Source of the DNA: Sinohyriopsis cumingii
Lineage: Eukaryota; Mollusca; Bivalvia; Unionida; Unionidae
DNA: 64,000 nucleotides
Direction of reading: 5' to 3'
Assembly (NCBI GenBank): GCA_028554795.2
Contig: CM068826.1
Span: forward strand, 101,868,346-101,932,345
Positions 36,554 through 44,556 of the stretch are shown here, in pieces. The position numbers and the translations under genes were made by a program. A model generated the notes under the pieces. That model did not search any database and was not told where the DNA came from. It worked only from the letters and a program-made list of their open reading frames with translations. Each line of letters starts with the position of its first letter. Position 1 is the stretch's first letter.

Positions 36554-36892
36554 ATGCGAGATCAACTACCAGAAAAACCAAACCCTACCGAGACAGGAAT
36601 AATAAATCTTGATGAAAATACCGGTCCTGGAACACACTGGGTTGCCTACGCGATTAATCCTCGCGAAGTTGTTTATTTTGATTCGTACGGATTAGTACCA
36701 CCAAACGAATTTATCAACTATGTGTCTTCGCTGAGACTTCCGGTTTGGTATTCGACTCTTCCAACACAAACATTAGCGGATCCACCGATATGCGGCCCTG
36801 AATCAATTAACGTCCTCGATGCAATTTCAAAATCATCCGGTCCGTATCATAAAATTGTATTTGAATATGCCATAGATAAATATCATGGTTGA
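36554..36892 (+). CDS. Adenain-like cysteine protease (112 aa)
   Basis: Maturation protease of the adenovirus/Polinton type (C5-like). The catalytic set is visible: His28 in GPGTHWV, Asp43 in YFDSYG, Gln72 in LPTQT (oxyanion hole) and Cys80 in ICGPE. GIINLD before the His strand is typical. Adenain has H-E-Q-C; Asp in the second place is common elsewhere. At 112 aa it is short. An in-frame RGVF precedes the Met, and part of the usual N-terminal region (a DLL-x-x-AK helix) is in another frame across a poly(A) tract (see findings). It should cut the protein VI-like, core-like and first-gene proteins. The stop overlaps the fibre ATG by 8 nt (ATGGTTGA), suggesting coupled translation or transcription. 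Confidence 0.9.
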   Translation: MRDQLPEKPNPTETGIINLDENTGPGTHWVAYAINPREVVYFDSYGLVPPNEFINYVSSLRLPVWYSTLPTQTLADPPICGPESINVLDAISKSSGPYHKIVFEYAIDKYHG

Positions 36893-38102
36893 TATTTACG
36901 GTAGATTTATCTACAGGAAGGAAAAAGCAGAAGTGACTGACGTCGATCTATCAAAGTTCGCAACCAAGAGCGATATTAACAATCTTCTATCGCTGTCAGA
37001 GGTGGACCCTGGCGAAGTTGCTGTTTTTCAAAATACCGAAGGAAGATTACAAACCAGCAACGTCAAAATAACTGATATAATCAAGCGAGACGAATACCGC
37101 GATCACATTAGTCAGTTTACTCGCCAATCGGAGATGGTATTAAAATCTATTGCTGATATCGCCGATATTATAGCGAAGTTACCCCTGAAGGCCAATATAG
37201 CGGATGTGGAAAAATCCGACAAAGAGTTATCAGCAACGTTGCTTCTGAAGGCCGATAAAGCATTACACGACGATCTTCAGGACAGAATGACAAAAAGATT
37301 TAACAGGCTAAATAACGACCTTAAAAAACTCGACGATGCCTTAGCTAAATTTAGCAAAAAATTTGACGAGGACATAAAAACATCCAGCGATACTTCCTCC
37401 GCCGCAAACGAACTAGCAAAGAAAAAAGCCGATCAATCATCGCATGACGATCTCAGCGAGAAAATAAAAAAAATCAACGAGGAAATTACTAATATTCTTG
37501 CCGAAATTAACAAAGTAAATATCTCGATGGGTCAGAAAACATCAATCGACGATCTCAACAAAAAAATCAGCGAGGAAATTAATAAACTCAGCGATCTTGT
37601 TATTCCCGAATTTACTAAGGGGTTTAACGCGGCGCGTGAATCGACAGATGAGAAAATAAAAAAAGTCAACGAGGATCTTCTCGACGCATCTACAAAAATT
37701 AGCGATATTAACACAAAAATATCACCACTGAATCTTCCAAAATTGGCGCGTTTTCACGTGCCGGATCAGGTGGTAACAAAAAATCTTAACTGCAATGTGC
37801 CATTTGTGTTTAAGACATACAATTATACTTGGGACCCTGGAGACAGTATCGGGTTTTATTTCACCGTGCCAATTACTGGCGTATATCGAGTATATGTTAT
37901 CTCTGAGATAAAATTTAAGATACAAGGACAAAACCGTAAAATCCACGAATTTTATCCTGGATTTTTTATTGTTTCGCTAAGTAAAGATAGCGATATGGTA
38001 TGCGATCTAGAACCGCCAGACAGAACCACCACAGGACCGATTCCCTATTTTGTAATTTTCGAATATTTATCGGGATGGGAAACAGTTGGTATTCCGGGAT
38101 AA
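36885..38102 (+). CDS. Fibre/spike protein, coiled coil with beta-rich head (405 aa)
   Basis: N-terminal anchor of about 60 residues (MVDIYGR, DLSKFATKSD, EVAVFQNTEGRLQTSNVK) shared with the element 2 fibre. A long heptad-rich stretch at about 70-285 contains repeated 'DDL..KI', 'KKINEEITNI' and 'DLNKKISEEI' segments, a likely trimeric coiled coil. The C-terminal 110 residues are beta-rich (SIGFYFTVPITGVYRVYVIS), reminiscent of C1q/TNF-type heads ('tGvY' motif). Position after the protease and before penton suits a capsid spike that binds the host cell. The head class is inferred from pattern only. Confidence 0.8.
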   Translation: MVDIYGRFIYRKEKAEVTDVDLSKFATKSDINNLLSLSEVDPGEVAVFQNTEGRLQTSNVKITDIIKRDEYRDHISQFTRQSEMVLKSIADIADIIAKLPLKANIADVEKSDKELSATLLLKADKALHDDLQDRMTKRFNRLNNDLKKLDDALAKFSKKFDEDIKTSSDTSSAANELAKKKADQSSHDDLSEKIKKINEEITNILAEINKVNISMGQKTSIDDLNKKISEEINKLSDLVIPEFTKGFNAARESTDEKIKKVNEDLLDASTKISDINTKISPLNLPKLARFHVPDQVVTKNLNCNVPFVFKTYNYTWDPGDSIGFYFTVPITGVYRVYVISEIKFKIQGQNRKIHEFYPGFFIVSLSKDSDMVCDLEPPDRTTTGPIPYFVIFEYLSGWETVGIPG

Positions 38103-38144
38103 ACACAATTGGTAATCCGTAATTGTTATCGTAGATACTAATAA

Positions 38145-38675
38145 ATGACCGCATCTGACTACCGTTACAATCAGGCGAGGTCATGGCAGGATTCGCTAAA
38201 AAAACTCCTAGACGAATATCAAACAAAAATAAAAAAATACCAGCGTAGATTAGTTACCATTGATATTGCCGTGTACGCGGTATCCGCGGTAGTCGCTGGT
38301 GCTGGAATAATTTTATCCGCGGTAACAACGATAGCGCCAATCGTTGCAACGATAATAATCTCGTCAACAACGACAATCGCTGGTGTTCTCAATATCATCG
38401 CAAAAAAGATATCCTCGTGCACGAGTGAGAAATTATCATTGTACAAGAATAAACTAACCAAGGTCAATGACGCGTATTCGAAATTATCATCGCTGCTTTC
38501 TGAAAGTCTCAACGATGGCGTTATCTCCGATCCAGAATTTTCCTCGATGATCAGCATCTACTCAGAGATTGAACAAATGAATATCAATAATGTCCGAACT
38601 AGCACAAATCGTGACAAACACGACGCCGTTGACAACAACGCTAATATCGTTAAGCTCAACCAAGCCAGAATTTAG
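38145..38675 (+). CDS. Two-membrane-segment viral protein (176 aa)
   Basis: An N-terminal basic helix (RYNQARSWQ, KIKKYQRRL), two hydrophobic segments at about 39-61 and 64-86 separated by a few residues, then a soluble helical part with SLNDGVISDPEFSSM. The same architecture, including the 'LxDGxISDxEF' helix, recurs in element 2. I recall similar two-segment proteins next to penton genes in other invertebrate Maverick-like elements, with no known function. Its last 86 nt overlap the penton gene in another frame; that overlap is conserved in element 2. It may be an inner-membrane or fusion-pore protein (guess). Confidence 0.8.
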   Translation: MTASDYRYNQARSWQDSLKKLLDEYQTKIKKYQRRLVTIDIAVYAVSAVVAGAGIILSAVTTIAPIVATIIISSTTTIAGVLNIIAKKISSCTSEKLSLYKNKLTKVNDAYSKLSSLLSESLNDGVISDPEFSSMISIYSEIEQMNINNVRTSTNRDKHDAVDNNANIVKLNQARI

Positions 38676-40140
38676 CATTAACTTTCCAACGCCAATTAGC
38701 ATCAAGGAAATTGCATTAACGCAGCTGCGTGTCTATAACAGCTGGCCCAATGTTAGATCGACATCATTCGGTAAAATATCATCGAATAATTCGCTCGTTT
38801 TTGCCAATAAAAACCGCCCCGATGGAACTCCCGATTGGATCGTCGTTGGCATACCAACAGGCAGTTACGAAATTGAGCAACTAGGTAAGGAATTTACCAG
38901 TAGAATATCAAATATAACCGGCGATGCTACTCCAGGAATAAAAATATTAGCACACGATCCAACGTTGTCGTCGATAATCGAAGTGAAATCACCGTATATT
39001 GTTGATATTTACCAGTCATCGATTAGGACAGTTCTAGGTTGGCCTGAAATCGCACCTCTAGCAAAACCAGAAAAACCAGATTTTATTATTCCAGGTTGGC
39101 ACGAGGAAGCTCCTCCAGAACTACCGGAACCAAAAAAATCAGATTTTACCACCGACGAAGTATGGAGGGAAGATAACAAACACAAGCCTCTGATCCACAG
39201 CGCCATCAACCTCATGAATAACCACAAATTTAACCTGGTAATGTTCGCTTTTACTTTTATTAACGAAAGAATTCTCTCGTGGTTGCCTCTTCCTAAAATT
39301 CCCCCCGGTGTGAAAATCTTCGACGCTACCAACATTAACAGGATAATAGCCCCCATAGACGGTATCTTGGTAAGAAGAACCCTCGACGAATTTATTCAAG
39401 AACATGAATTACAATTAAATTTATTGCGGGGATCATTTCATGAATGCATCCTAAATAAATCAGGTTCATGTAGCGAAATTATCGAACGCGTGAAGATTTT
39501 AAATCAACTCGCGAATGATATTGAATATTATCATGGTATGTTCATTGGGGCGATAGTCGATGATATATCAATTGCCGATTATGTTCTTCCTATTAGCAAA
39601 TTCGAGTTGATCAAAAATTCAGGAGAAAAACAAAAATTCATGAGAGTATTTGGATTAACCGAGGAAACGCTACTAAATTTCAAATTTCCCAATTCTGATG
39701 CTGATGAAATGAGAAAATCCGTCACTGATACCATCGATGAGTTATTTCCGAAATTACATGCCGCGTGGACTAAAAAAGTACAATCAGAATCGATTCTCAA
39801 ACACAATAACGATCCCGCCGGGCAGGGACGGCATATCTCGCCAGGTATCGTTAACATAACGGAAGTTATCGCGATTTATCTTCACGCGGATGTTGTCGAG
39901 GGCAGCTACAACGTGGATTCGTCTGTGTCAAATCAAGCACAGCTGGGATTTATCTTGTATTCGTTTTCACCTAGCGCATCTCCGGGTTATTTGATAATAA
40001 AAGAGCCAGTAAATCCGTTTTACCTGCGATGCCACAATCGATTATTGTCGAGGATAAATTTCAAACTAACAGATCAAAATGGACATTTGCTTGATATACG
40101 CGGGGAAACGCTAAGTATCAATCTCCTGGTAAGATCATAG
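38590..40140 (+). CDS. Penton-like minor capsid protein (516 aa)
   Basis: The N-terminal region has FSINFPTPISIKEIALTQLR and VVGIPTGSYEIEQL, typical of the N-part of Polinton minor capsid (penton) proteins. The C-terminal 120 residues (VVEGSYNVDSS, GYLIIKEPVNPFYLRCHN, INFKLTDQNGHLLDIRGETL) carry the family's 'PxYL...I.I.LTD..GR.LDLRGE' signature, part of a single jelly roll. A Pro/Glu-rich insert lies at about 155-200. The ATG within the upstream gene is supported because the very N-terminus (ELAQIVTNTTP) is conserved in element 2. It should occupy the capsid five-fold vertices and hold the fibre. Confidence 0.85.
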   Translation: MSELAQIVTNTTPLTTTLISLSSTKPEFSINFPTPISIKEIALTQLRVYNSWPNVRSTSFGKISSNNSLVFANKNRPDGTPDWIVVGIPTGSYEIEQLGKEFTSRISNITGDATPGIKILAHDPTLSSIIEVKSPYIVDIYQSSIRTVLGWPEIAPLAKPEKPDFIIPGWHEEAPPELPEPKKSDFTTDEVWREDNKHKPLIHSAINLMNNHKFNLVMFAFTFINERILSWLPLPKIPPGVKIFDATNINRIIAPIDGILVRRTLDEFIQEHELQLNLLRGSFHECILNKSGSCSEIIERVKILNQLANDIEYYHGMFIGAIVDDISIADYVLPISKFELIKNSGEKQKFMRVFGLTEETLLNFKFPNSDADEMRKSVTDTIDELFPKLHAAWTKKVQSESILKHNNDPAGQGRHISPGIVNITEVIAIYLHADVVEGSYNVDSSVSNQAQLGFILYSFSPSASPGYLIIKEPVNPFYLRCHNRLLSRINFKLTDQNGHLLDIRGETLSINLLVRS

Positions 40141-40269
40141 AATCAAAGATTCTTAAATCTGTCCACGGAAAAAAACAGGCCAAAAAAATAAATAAAAACC
40201 AAGGAAATTTTCAAAATTAATATATTTTTTTAATTTTTGTTTTTTTTTTGTTGCAGAAATCTTCAAGAT
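40141..40269. other. Convergent-gene spacer of element 1
   Basis: About 130 bp between the rightward penton gene and the leftward 123-aa gene. It is rich in A and T runs and suited to transcription end signals on both strands (for example AATAAA-like AAAATAAATAAAAAC). The matching spacer in element 2 has grown to 650 bp of AT-rich tandem repeats. Confidence 0.5.
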
Positions 40270-40641
40270 TCAAGAGTCTGCGATTTTCGCTTTTTCATCG
40301 ACCAGCTTTTTTAGCTGCCTGACACGCGAGCTGGTAATTTTTCTCGACTCATACTCGTCTGATAAAATCAACCTAGCTTTTTCTACCAGCGTCGATAATT
40401 TAACAAAATCCTCGATTTGATCATCGCTGACAGTCGCAAGTGATTGATACATGGCAATTTGGATCTTTTTTATTAATTTGTACTCTGACGGCAGCGTGTA
40501 TTTATATTCGAGTTTTCCCTGAACAATCGTCTCGAATTCGGATCGGATTTTATTCGCGTCCAACTCCGAGGGAAGATTTATATTTTTTTTTCTCAGGTCA
40601 TCGATAGCTTCGATGATGTTATTTATATTCTGTTCGTCCAT
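40270..40641 (-). CDS. Small helical protein of unknown function (123 aa)
   Basis: Not recognised. It is acidic/basic mixed and predicted helical throughout: N-terminal NIIEAIDDLRKKNINLPSEL, middle YTLPSEYKLIKKIQIAMYQS, C-terminal ITSSRVRQLKKLV. An intact homologue of 134 aa exists in element 2 (59769-60173) with the same Y-K-x-I-K-x-I-Q-x-A-M-x-x-S-L-A core, so it is under selection. It leads into the leftward block with the HNH and Cys-rich genes; a regulatory or replication-accessory role is possible. Confidence 0.8.
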   Translation of the reverse strand: MDEQNINNIIEAIDDLRKKNINLPSELDANKIRSEFETIVQGKLEYKYTLPSEYKLIKKIQIAMYQSLATVSDDQIEDFVKLSTLVEKARLILSDEYESRKITSSRVRQLKKLVDEKAKIADS

Positions 40642-40663
40642 ATATAAATCCTGTAATATTCAA

Positions 40664-41245
40664 TTATTCTTCAAAATCTTCACTTTCCGAATCGAATATT
40701 ATTGGGATATAGGAAAATTCGATCCACGCACCAAAATTATATGAAAACGTCGCGTTGATTATTCTTTCTGCCGCACGATGCACCGATGCTGGATTAATAT
40801 TATAATATTTCGTAGCGGCTGTTATCGACTCAAATATAAGCTCGTCGCCTGTTTTTCGATTTACCGATTTGACTGCCTTAGCTGGTCGCCGTATGCCACC
40901 GGTATTACCAAATCTTGAATTTTCACTCGGAGTCACTGCTCGGAGATTGGAAAGTTCGTTGTTAAGTTTATTTCCGTCAATGTGGTCGATAACAAGCCCA
41001 TCTCTAATAGGTCCATGAAAACATTCGAACACAAATCTGTGACAGAAATAACCTTCATGTCTTTGTTTTTTATTTTCTCTGATGGTAAATAATAAATAAC
41101 CTGAATTACAAACATGACCAACACGATTCATCGTTTTGATATGCCTAACGATACCATCCGATGATGACTCGTACTTGGTAATTGTTGGATGAGATCTGAA
41201 CTCGTGTGTGATTGTTGCTGGAGGAATCATTGATTTCAAGTTCAT
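40664..41245 (-). CDS. HNH endonuclease-type protein with NUMOD domains (193 aa)
   Basis: Residues about 20-55 look like a NUMOD4-type module (ITKYESSSDGIVRHI). The HNH core spans about 69-110 with GLVIDHIDGNKLNNELSNLR (His88, Asn91 and Asn96 in conserved places) and AVTPSENSR. A NUMOD1 DNA-binding helix follows (KAVKSVNRKTGDELIFES, then AATKYYNINPASV). This is the layout of phage and giant-virus HNH homing endonucleases, but here it is a fixed gene: element 2 has an intact copy in the same place. It may nick DNA for replication or recombination, or be a domesticated homing enzyme. It is 22 bp from the 123-aa gene and 10 bp from the Cys-rich gene. Confidence 0.9.
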   Translation of the reverse strand: MNLKSMIPPATITHEFRSHPTITKYESSSDGIVRHIKTMNRVGHVCNSGYLLFTIRENKKQRHEGYFCHRFVFECFHGPIRDGLVIDHIDGNKLNNELSNLRAVTPSENSRFGNTGGIRRPAKAVKSVNRKTGDELIFESITAATKYYNINPASVHRAAERIINATFSYNFGAWIEFSYIPIIFDSESEDFEE

Positions 41246-41255
41246 TATATAATAA

Positions 41256-41546
41256 TTATATGTCTAAATCATAATTTGCCTTGAATCGATTAATATAATC
41301 CTCTTCGCATGTTATCACCGACGAGGATCTCTTTTCGTAATATCTCCGTAATTCTCGATAATTTTTCCCTCCACAGGATAAACATAATCGGGTCTTTCCT
41401 CGAGTGCCAACTTGGCAAACTAAACATCGCTGTGGTCCTTTACTGCCACGTCGAATTGCATATATGTGAGCACCACAATAATCACCTCTGCAGGATTTGT
41501 CGCATGATTTTGTTGATCCGATTGTTATCCACGAACATTTATTCAT
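41256..41546 (-). CDS. Small Cys-rich, putative zinc-binding protein (96 aa)
   Basis: Cys pairs and triplets along the chain: C4, the cluster around CDKSCRGDYCGAH, RCLVCQ, LCLSCGG. A conserved end KNYRELRRYY follows. This gives at least two zinc-binding sites. From memory, similar 'CGxHxYxxRRGSKGP...CxxC...YREL' proteins occur in other Maverick-like elements; function unknown, nucleic-acid binding likely. It is divergent from the polymerase-helicase gene with a 31-bp gap containing a promoter-like motif. The element 2 copy has lost one Cys of the first cluster (Trp instead). Confidence 0.85.
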   Translation of the reverse strand: MNKCSWITIGSTKSCDKSCRGDYCGAHIYAIRRGSKGPQRCLVCQVGTRGKTRLCLSCGGKNYRELRRYYEKRSSSVITCEEDYINRFKANYDLDI

Positions 41547-41558
41547 TATAATTTAAAC

Positions 41559-41576
41559 ATTTGTCTAAAATATAAT
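41559..41576. promoter_or_regulatory. Bidirectional promoter-like motif before polymerase-helicase gene
   Basis: ATTTGTCTAAAATATAAT sits 1 nt before the ATG of the polymerase-helicase gene and 12 nt before the ATG of the divergent Cys-rich gene. Element 2 has TTGTCTGAAATATAAT directly before its polymerase ATG (62338-62353). A related ATATGTCTAAATCATAAT lies at 41258-41275 before the HNH gene. Motif, AT-richness and position suggest an early-gene promoter (inference). Confidence 0.5.
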
Positions 41577-41577
41577 C

Positions 41578-44556
41578 ATGGATGCATTTGATCTTGATGA
41601 GGCAGAATATATCATTCCTGAGGTTGATCGTGCCAAAAAAGAATTTTTCGATGATGGGGCGATTCATGTTTGGTCGACATGGAAAACTAACTCTGTTGAT
41701 GCTACGATGAATCTGGAACGGGCCAAGAAGATAATCGAGCATATAAAATCCGAACATAAAGAAGAACGATTTATCTTTGGAATAAAATTTATTGCACAAA
41801 TGCCTGACGACACTTGGAGTATTCGCGATAAACGAGATCCCGTGCGTGGCAGTAAGAAAAACGTCATTCTTGATAAAAATTCGAAGCCAGGATTATTATT
41901 GGGAATTGACGGTCCTTATTATGCCAGGGCATATCCTTCTAGTGCTGTTGTTTATGGAATTTATCGGCTGAATAATAATCCCGACATGAAAAATCTACCT
42001 GCGATGAAAGAATCACCGATGATAAACTGCGTGACTGAGCGTGTTATCGAGCACATGAAAAACGCACGACGTGGATCTGGCCTGACTCAGTTGAGGTTGG
42101 ATAAAATTAACTCATGGGCGAAGACTGTTGTTGATGGCGCATCAATTGACGATGTTGCTGTGTTGAGTAAGAAACTTAAATTTCCTATCACTGTAAAAAC
42201 ACTATCGGGAGAAATATTATATTCGTCGCCGTATAGATCACGAGGAGTACCAATCGAAATTGTTGATCATAATTCACATGCGTGGTCGCAGTCGGTAATG
42301 ATATTCCCGCGAGATCGTGCTGTTAAATTTTATCCTGTGGGAAATTCTGCAAAGGACAATTCCGATGCTATGTTCAGATATATCAAAATATTAGCCGCGT
42401 CTGATCCAATATCAGTTTGGTTATTTTCGAGCGAAGAAAAATACGATCAGTTTATCCTGCCGCGAGGATATATTTACCGTGACGAAAAATTACATGAATC
42501 AATGAAAAATATCGCGGTGAAATATTCGTCAAATCCTGATCAGTTATTAACGAATTGTTTTACGGTTCCGTCTGTTGCTGCTCATGCTGCCAGAGAAAGA
42601 AATTCGTGGAAACCCACAAGGAATGAATTTCTCACTGATATTCAACTTAGCTGTATCGAGTACGGCCATGGCGGATTGTGGAATACCAAGTATTATTTCG
42701 AAGATATGATCTCCGTTGATATGAGCGCGTGCTATCCTGGAAGTTTCCTTGGATATGGCGATTGTGCGGATTATTTTGCTAAATTCGGCCATCCCACCAG
42801 CGAGATGACAAGGGTAGCGATTAACGGACCGTTACCTGAATTTGTCATGACAGGATTCGCTTATGTAACTTCATTCGAGTTTGCTGAAAATTTACATAAA
42901 ATTTGTTATATTTGGTTCGGTCGGCATTTATCGCAGCGCAGATGGGTTCCCACGGTTTTGTTGAGATATATGCTGGATTCGTCAATGTTAATATCGTTGA
43001 CGGTGAGCGAGGCAATTATATCATACAGGAAACAAACTGAAGTGTGGTTGCCGACAGATTGTGAAAACGCGAAGGATATCGGAAGAAAAATAATTGGCAA
43101 ATTTACTCAAGGAGGATCCGTTGATCATAAACATCGCCACGCTAGGTTGTTTATTAATGATGCCGAGATGGATTTTATTATCGCCGATACGGTATCGCGA
43201 GGAATATTCTGCAACAGAGAGAATATTATCATTGATGGAGTGAAGTTAGGTACCGTAATCAGCTACCTCGATGGAGAATCAGCGCAGTATACGCATTTGC
43301 GGTCGTCGATGCTAGCTTATGTTAGTATAAATTTGCTGTCGATGATAAATAAATTTTCTGATATCGCGGTAAGGGTCGCAACGGATTCGTTTTATATCGA
43401 TAAGAAATACCAATACAGGCTGGAAAAATTAATCGCTGATGGCTCTTGGGGAACTTGGAGAATAAAAAACGAGGATATCCTAGATTATTGTGAGGACGCC
43501 GATGTCGAAGATTGCGATAAATTTCATCGAGATAAATGCGAAGAAACATCGACGGCTGCATCTGCATTTGACCCGATTTCACGCAGTAAATTCGTTTACA
43601 TGAATGGTCCTGGTGGTAGCGGTAAAACAACGCGAGCGATAAATTTATTTGCGAAATCTGATATGATCGTGTTGACTCCAACTCACAGATTAGCACGAGA
43701 AATAAGGCAGCGCGGCGTTGGTTCTAGTACGTATCATAGTTATTTCAAATACAGCGGTGGATTATGGGATTCAGCTCGCATGGGAAACAAATATATCAAC
43801 AAAATTATAATATTTGATGAAATTTGCACAGTAAATTTAATCACGCTAAAATCGTTCCTGATCTGGCTGGAGGGGAAAAATACCGCCGTGATAATGTGCG
43901 GCGATCATGGTCAGCCTGATCCTATTGATGGTGAATCTCCTCATGAATGGCTCAGGAACTTCGTTGATTATTACGAGGAAATTGACGCCGATTATAGATC
44001 TGATGATAGTTTATTGACTGAATTTAAGAAAATAATTCGATTACAACCGAATAAGTTTCAATGCGATGTGATGAGAAGAATAATCGACGAGACTCCGATG
44101 GATATTTTTCTAAATTTGTGGCATCCCGATCATTTGATCGTTGCTAGCAGAAAAATTGTTCGTGATGTTATTCAGGATATGTTATTCAAGCTGCATTGTG
44201 AGAAATTTCCAACATTGCAGGTACCGTTATGTTACAGACCCGCTGATACCAGGAAACAAAATATTAGTGTTACTTTGCCCTGCGGAGAGGAAAAGATTTT
44301 AGTCTTGAATGATATTATTCTCGTTGATATTAATCTTGTCAATGACGCGATAAACGCAGAAAGATCGCCATGGAAACTAGGATACGCAACAACGATACAC
44401 TCATCGCAGGGATTGACCGTAGATGGCCAAGTTTGGATCGTCGATGATAGAATTTCCTGGTCAAATTTGGTATATTTAGCCGTGTCAAGAGTAAGAAAAT
44501 TATCTCAGTTAGGTAGAATTCGAGTAAATCACATTAATGACGCTGGCGGTAGTTGA
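41578..44556 (+). CDS. DNA polymerase B-like / SF1 helicase fusion protein (992 aa)
   Basis: Replication protein with two parts. The N-terminal half (about 330-610) looks like a divergent family-B polymerase palm: motif A ISVDMSACYPGS (Asp381), a degenerate motif B (KFTQGGS, Lys508, instead of K-x3-N-S-x-Y-G) and motif C RVATDSFYI (Asp603). The C-terminal half (about 670-992) is a complete superfamily 1 helicase: GPGGSGKTT (677-685), IIIFDEIC (Asp747, Glu748), CGDHGQPDP (775 on), TIHSSQGLT (939-947) and YLAVSRVR (Arg971). Residues 1-330 are not recognised; no clear 3'-5' exonuclease motifs. Polintons usually have a protein-primed PolB and no such fusion. The 3' end overlaps the convergent integrase gene by 28 nt. 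The helicase call is firm; the polymerase call is moderate. Confidence 0.85.
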   Translation: MDAFDLDEAEYIIPEVDRAKKEFFDDGAIHVWSTWKTNSVDATMNLERAKKIIEHIKSEHKEERFIFGIKFIAQMPDDTWSIRDKRDPVRGSKKNVILDKNSKPGLLLGIDGPYYARAYPSSAVVYGIYRLNNNPDMKNLPAMKESPMINCVTERVIEHMKNARRGSGLTQLRLDKINSWAKTVVDGASIDDVAVLSKKLKFPITVKTLSGEILYSSPYRSRGVPIEIVDHNSHAWSQSVMIFPRDRAVKFYPVGNSAKDNSDAMFRYIKILAASDPISVWLFSSEEKYDQFILPRGYIYRDEKLHESMKNIAVKYSSNPDQLLTNCFTVPSVAAHAARERNSWKPTRNEFLTDIQLSCIEYGHGGLWNTKYYFEDMISVDMSACYPGSFLGYGDCADYFAKFGHPTSEMTRVAINGPLPEFVMTGFAYVTSFEFAENLHKICYIWFGRHLSQRRWVPTVLLRYMLDSSMLISLTVSEAIISYRKQTEVWLPTDCENAKDIGRKIIGKFTQGGSVDHKHRHARLFINDAEMDFIIADTVSRGIFCNRENIIIDGVKLGTVISYLDGESAQYTHLRSSMLAYVSINLLSMINKFSDIAVRVATDSFYIDKKYQYRLEKLIADGSWGTWRIKNEDILDYCEDADVEDCDKFHRDKCEETSTAASAFDPISRSKFVYMNGPGGSGKTTRAINLFAKSDMIVLTPTHRLAREIRQRGVGSSTYHSYFKYSGGLWDSARMGNKYINKIIIFDEICTVNLITLKSFLIWLEGKNTAVIMCGDHGQPDPIDGESPHEWLRNFVDYYEEIDADYRSDDSLLTEFKKIIRLQPNKFQCDVMRRIIDETPMDIFLNLWHPDHLIVASRKIVRDVIQDMLFKLHCEKFPTLQVPLCYRPADTRKQNISVTLPCGEEKILVLNDIILVDINLVNDAINAERSPWKLGYATTIHSSQGLTVDGQVWIVDDRISWSNLVYLAVSRVRKLSQLGRIRVNHINDAGGS

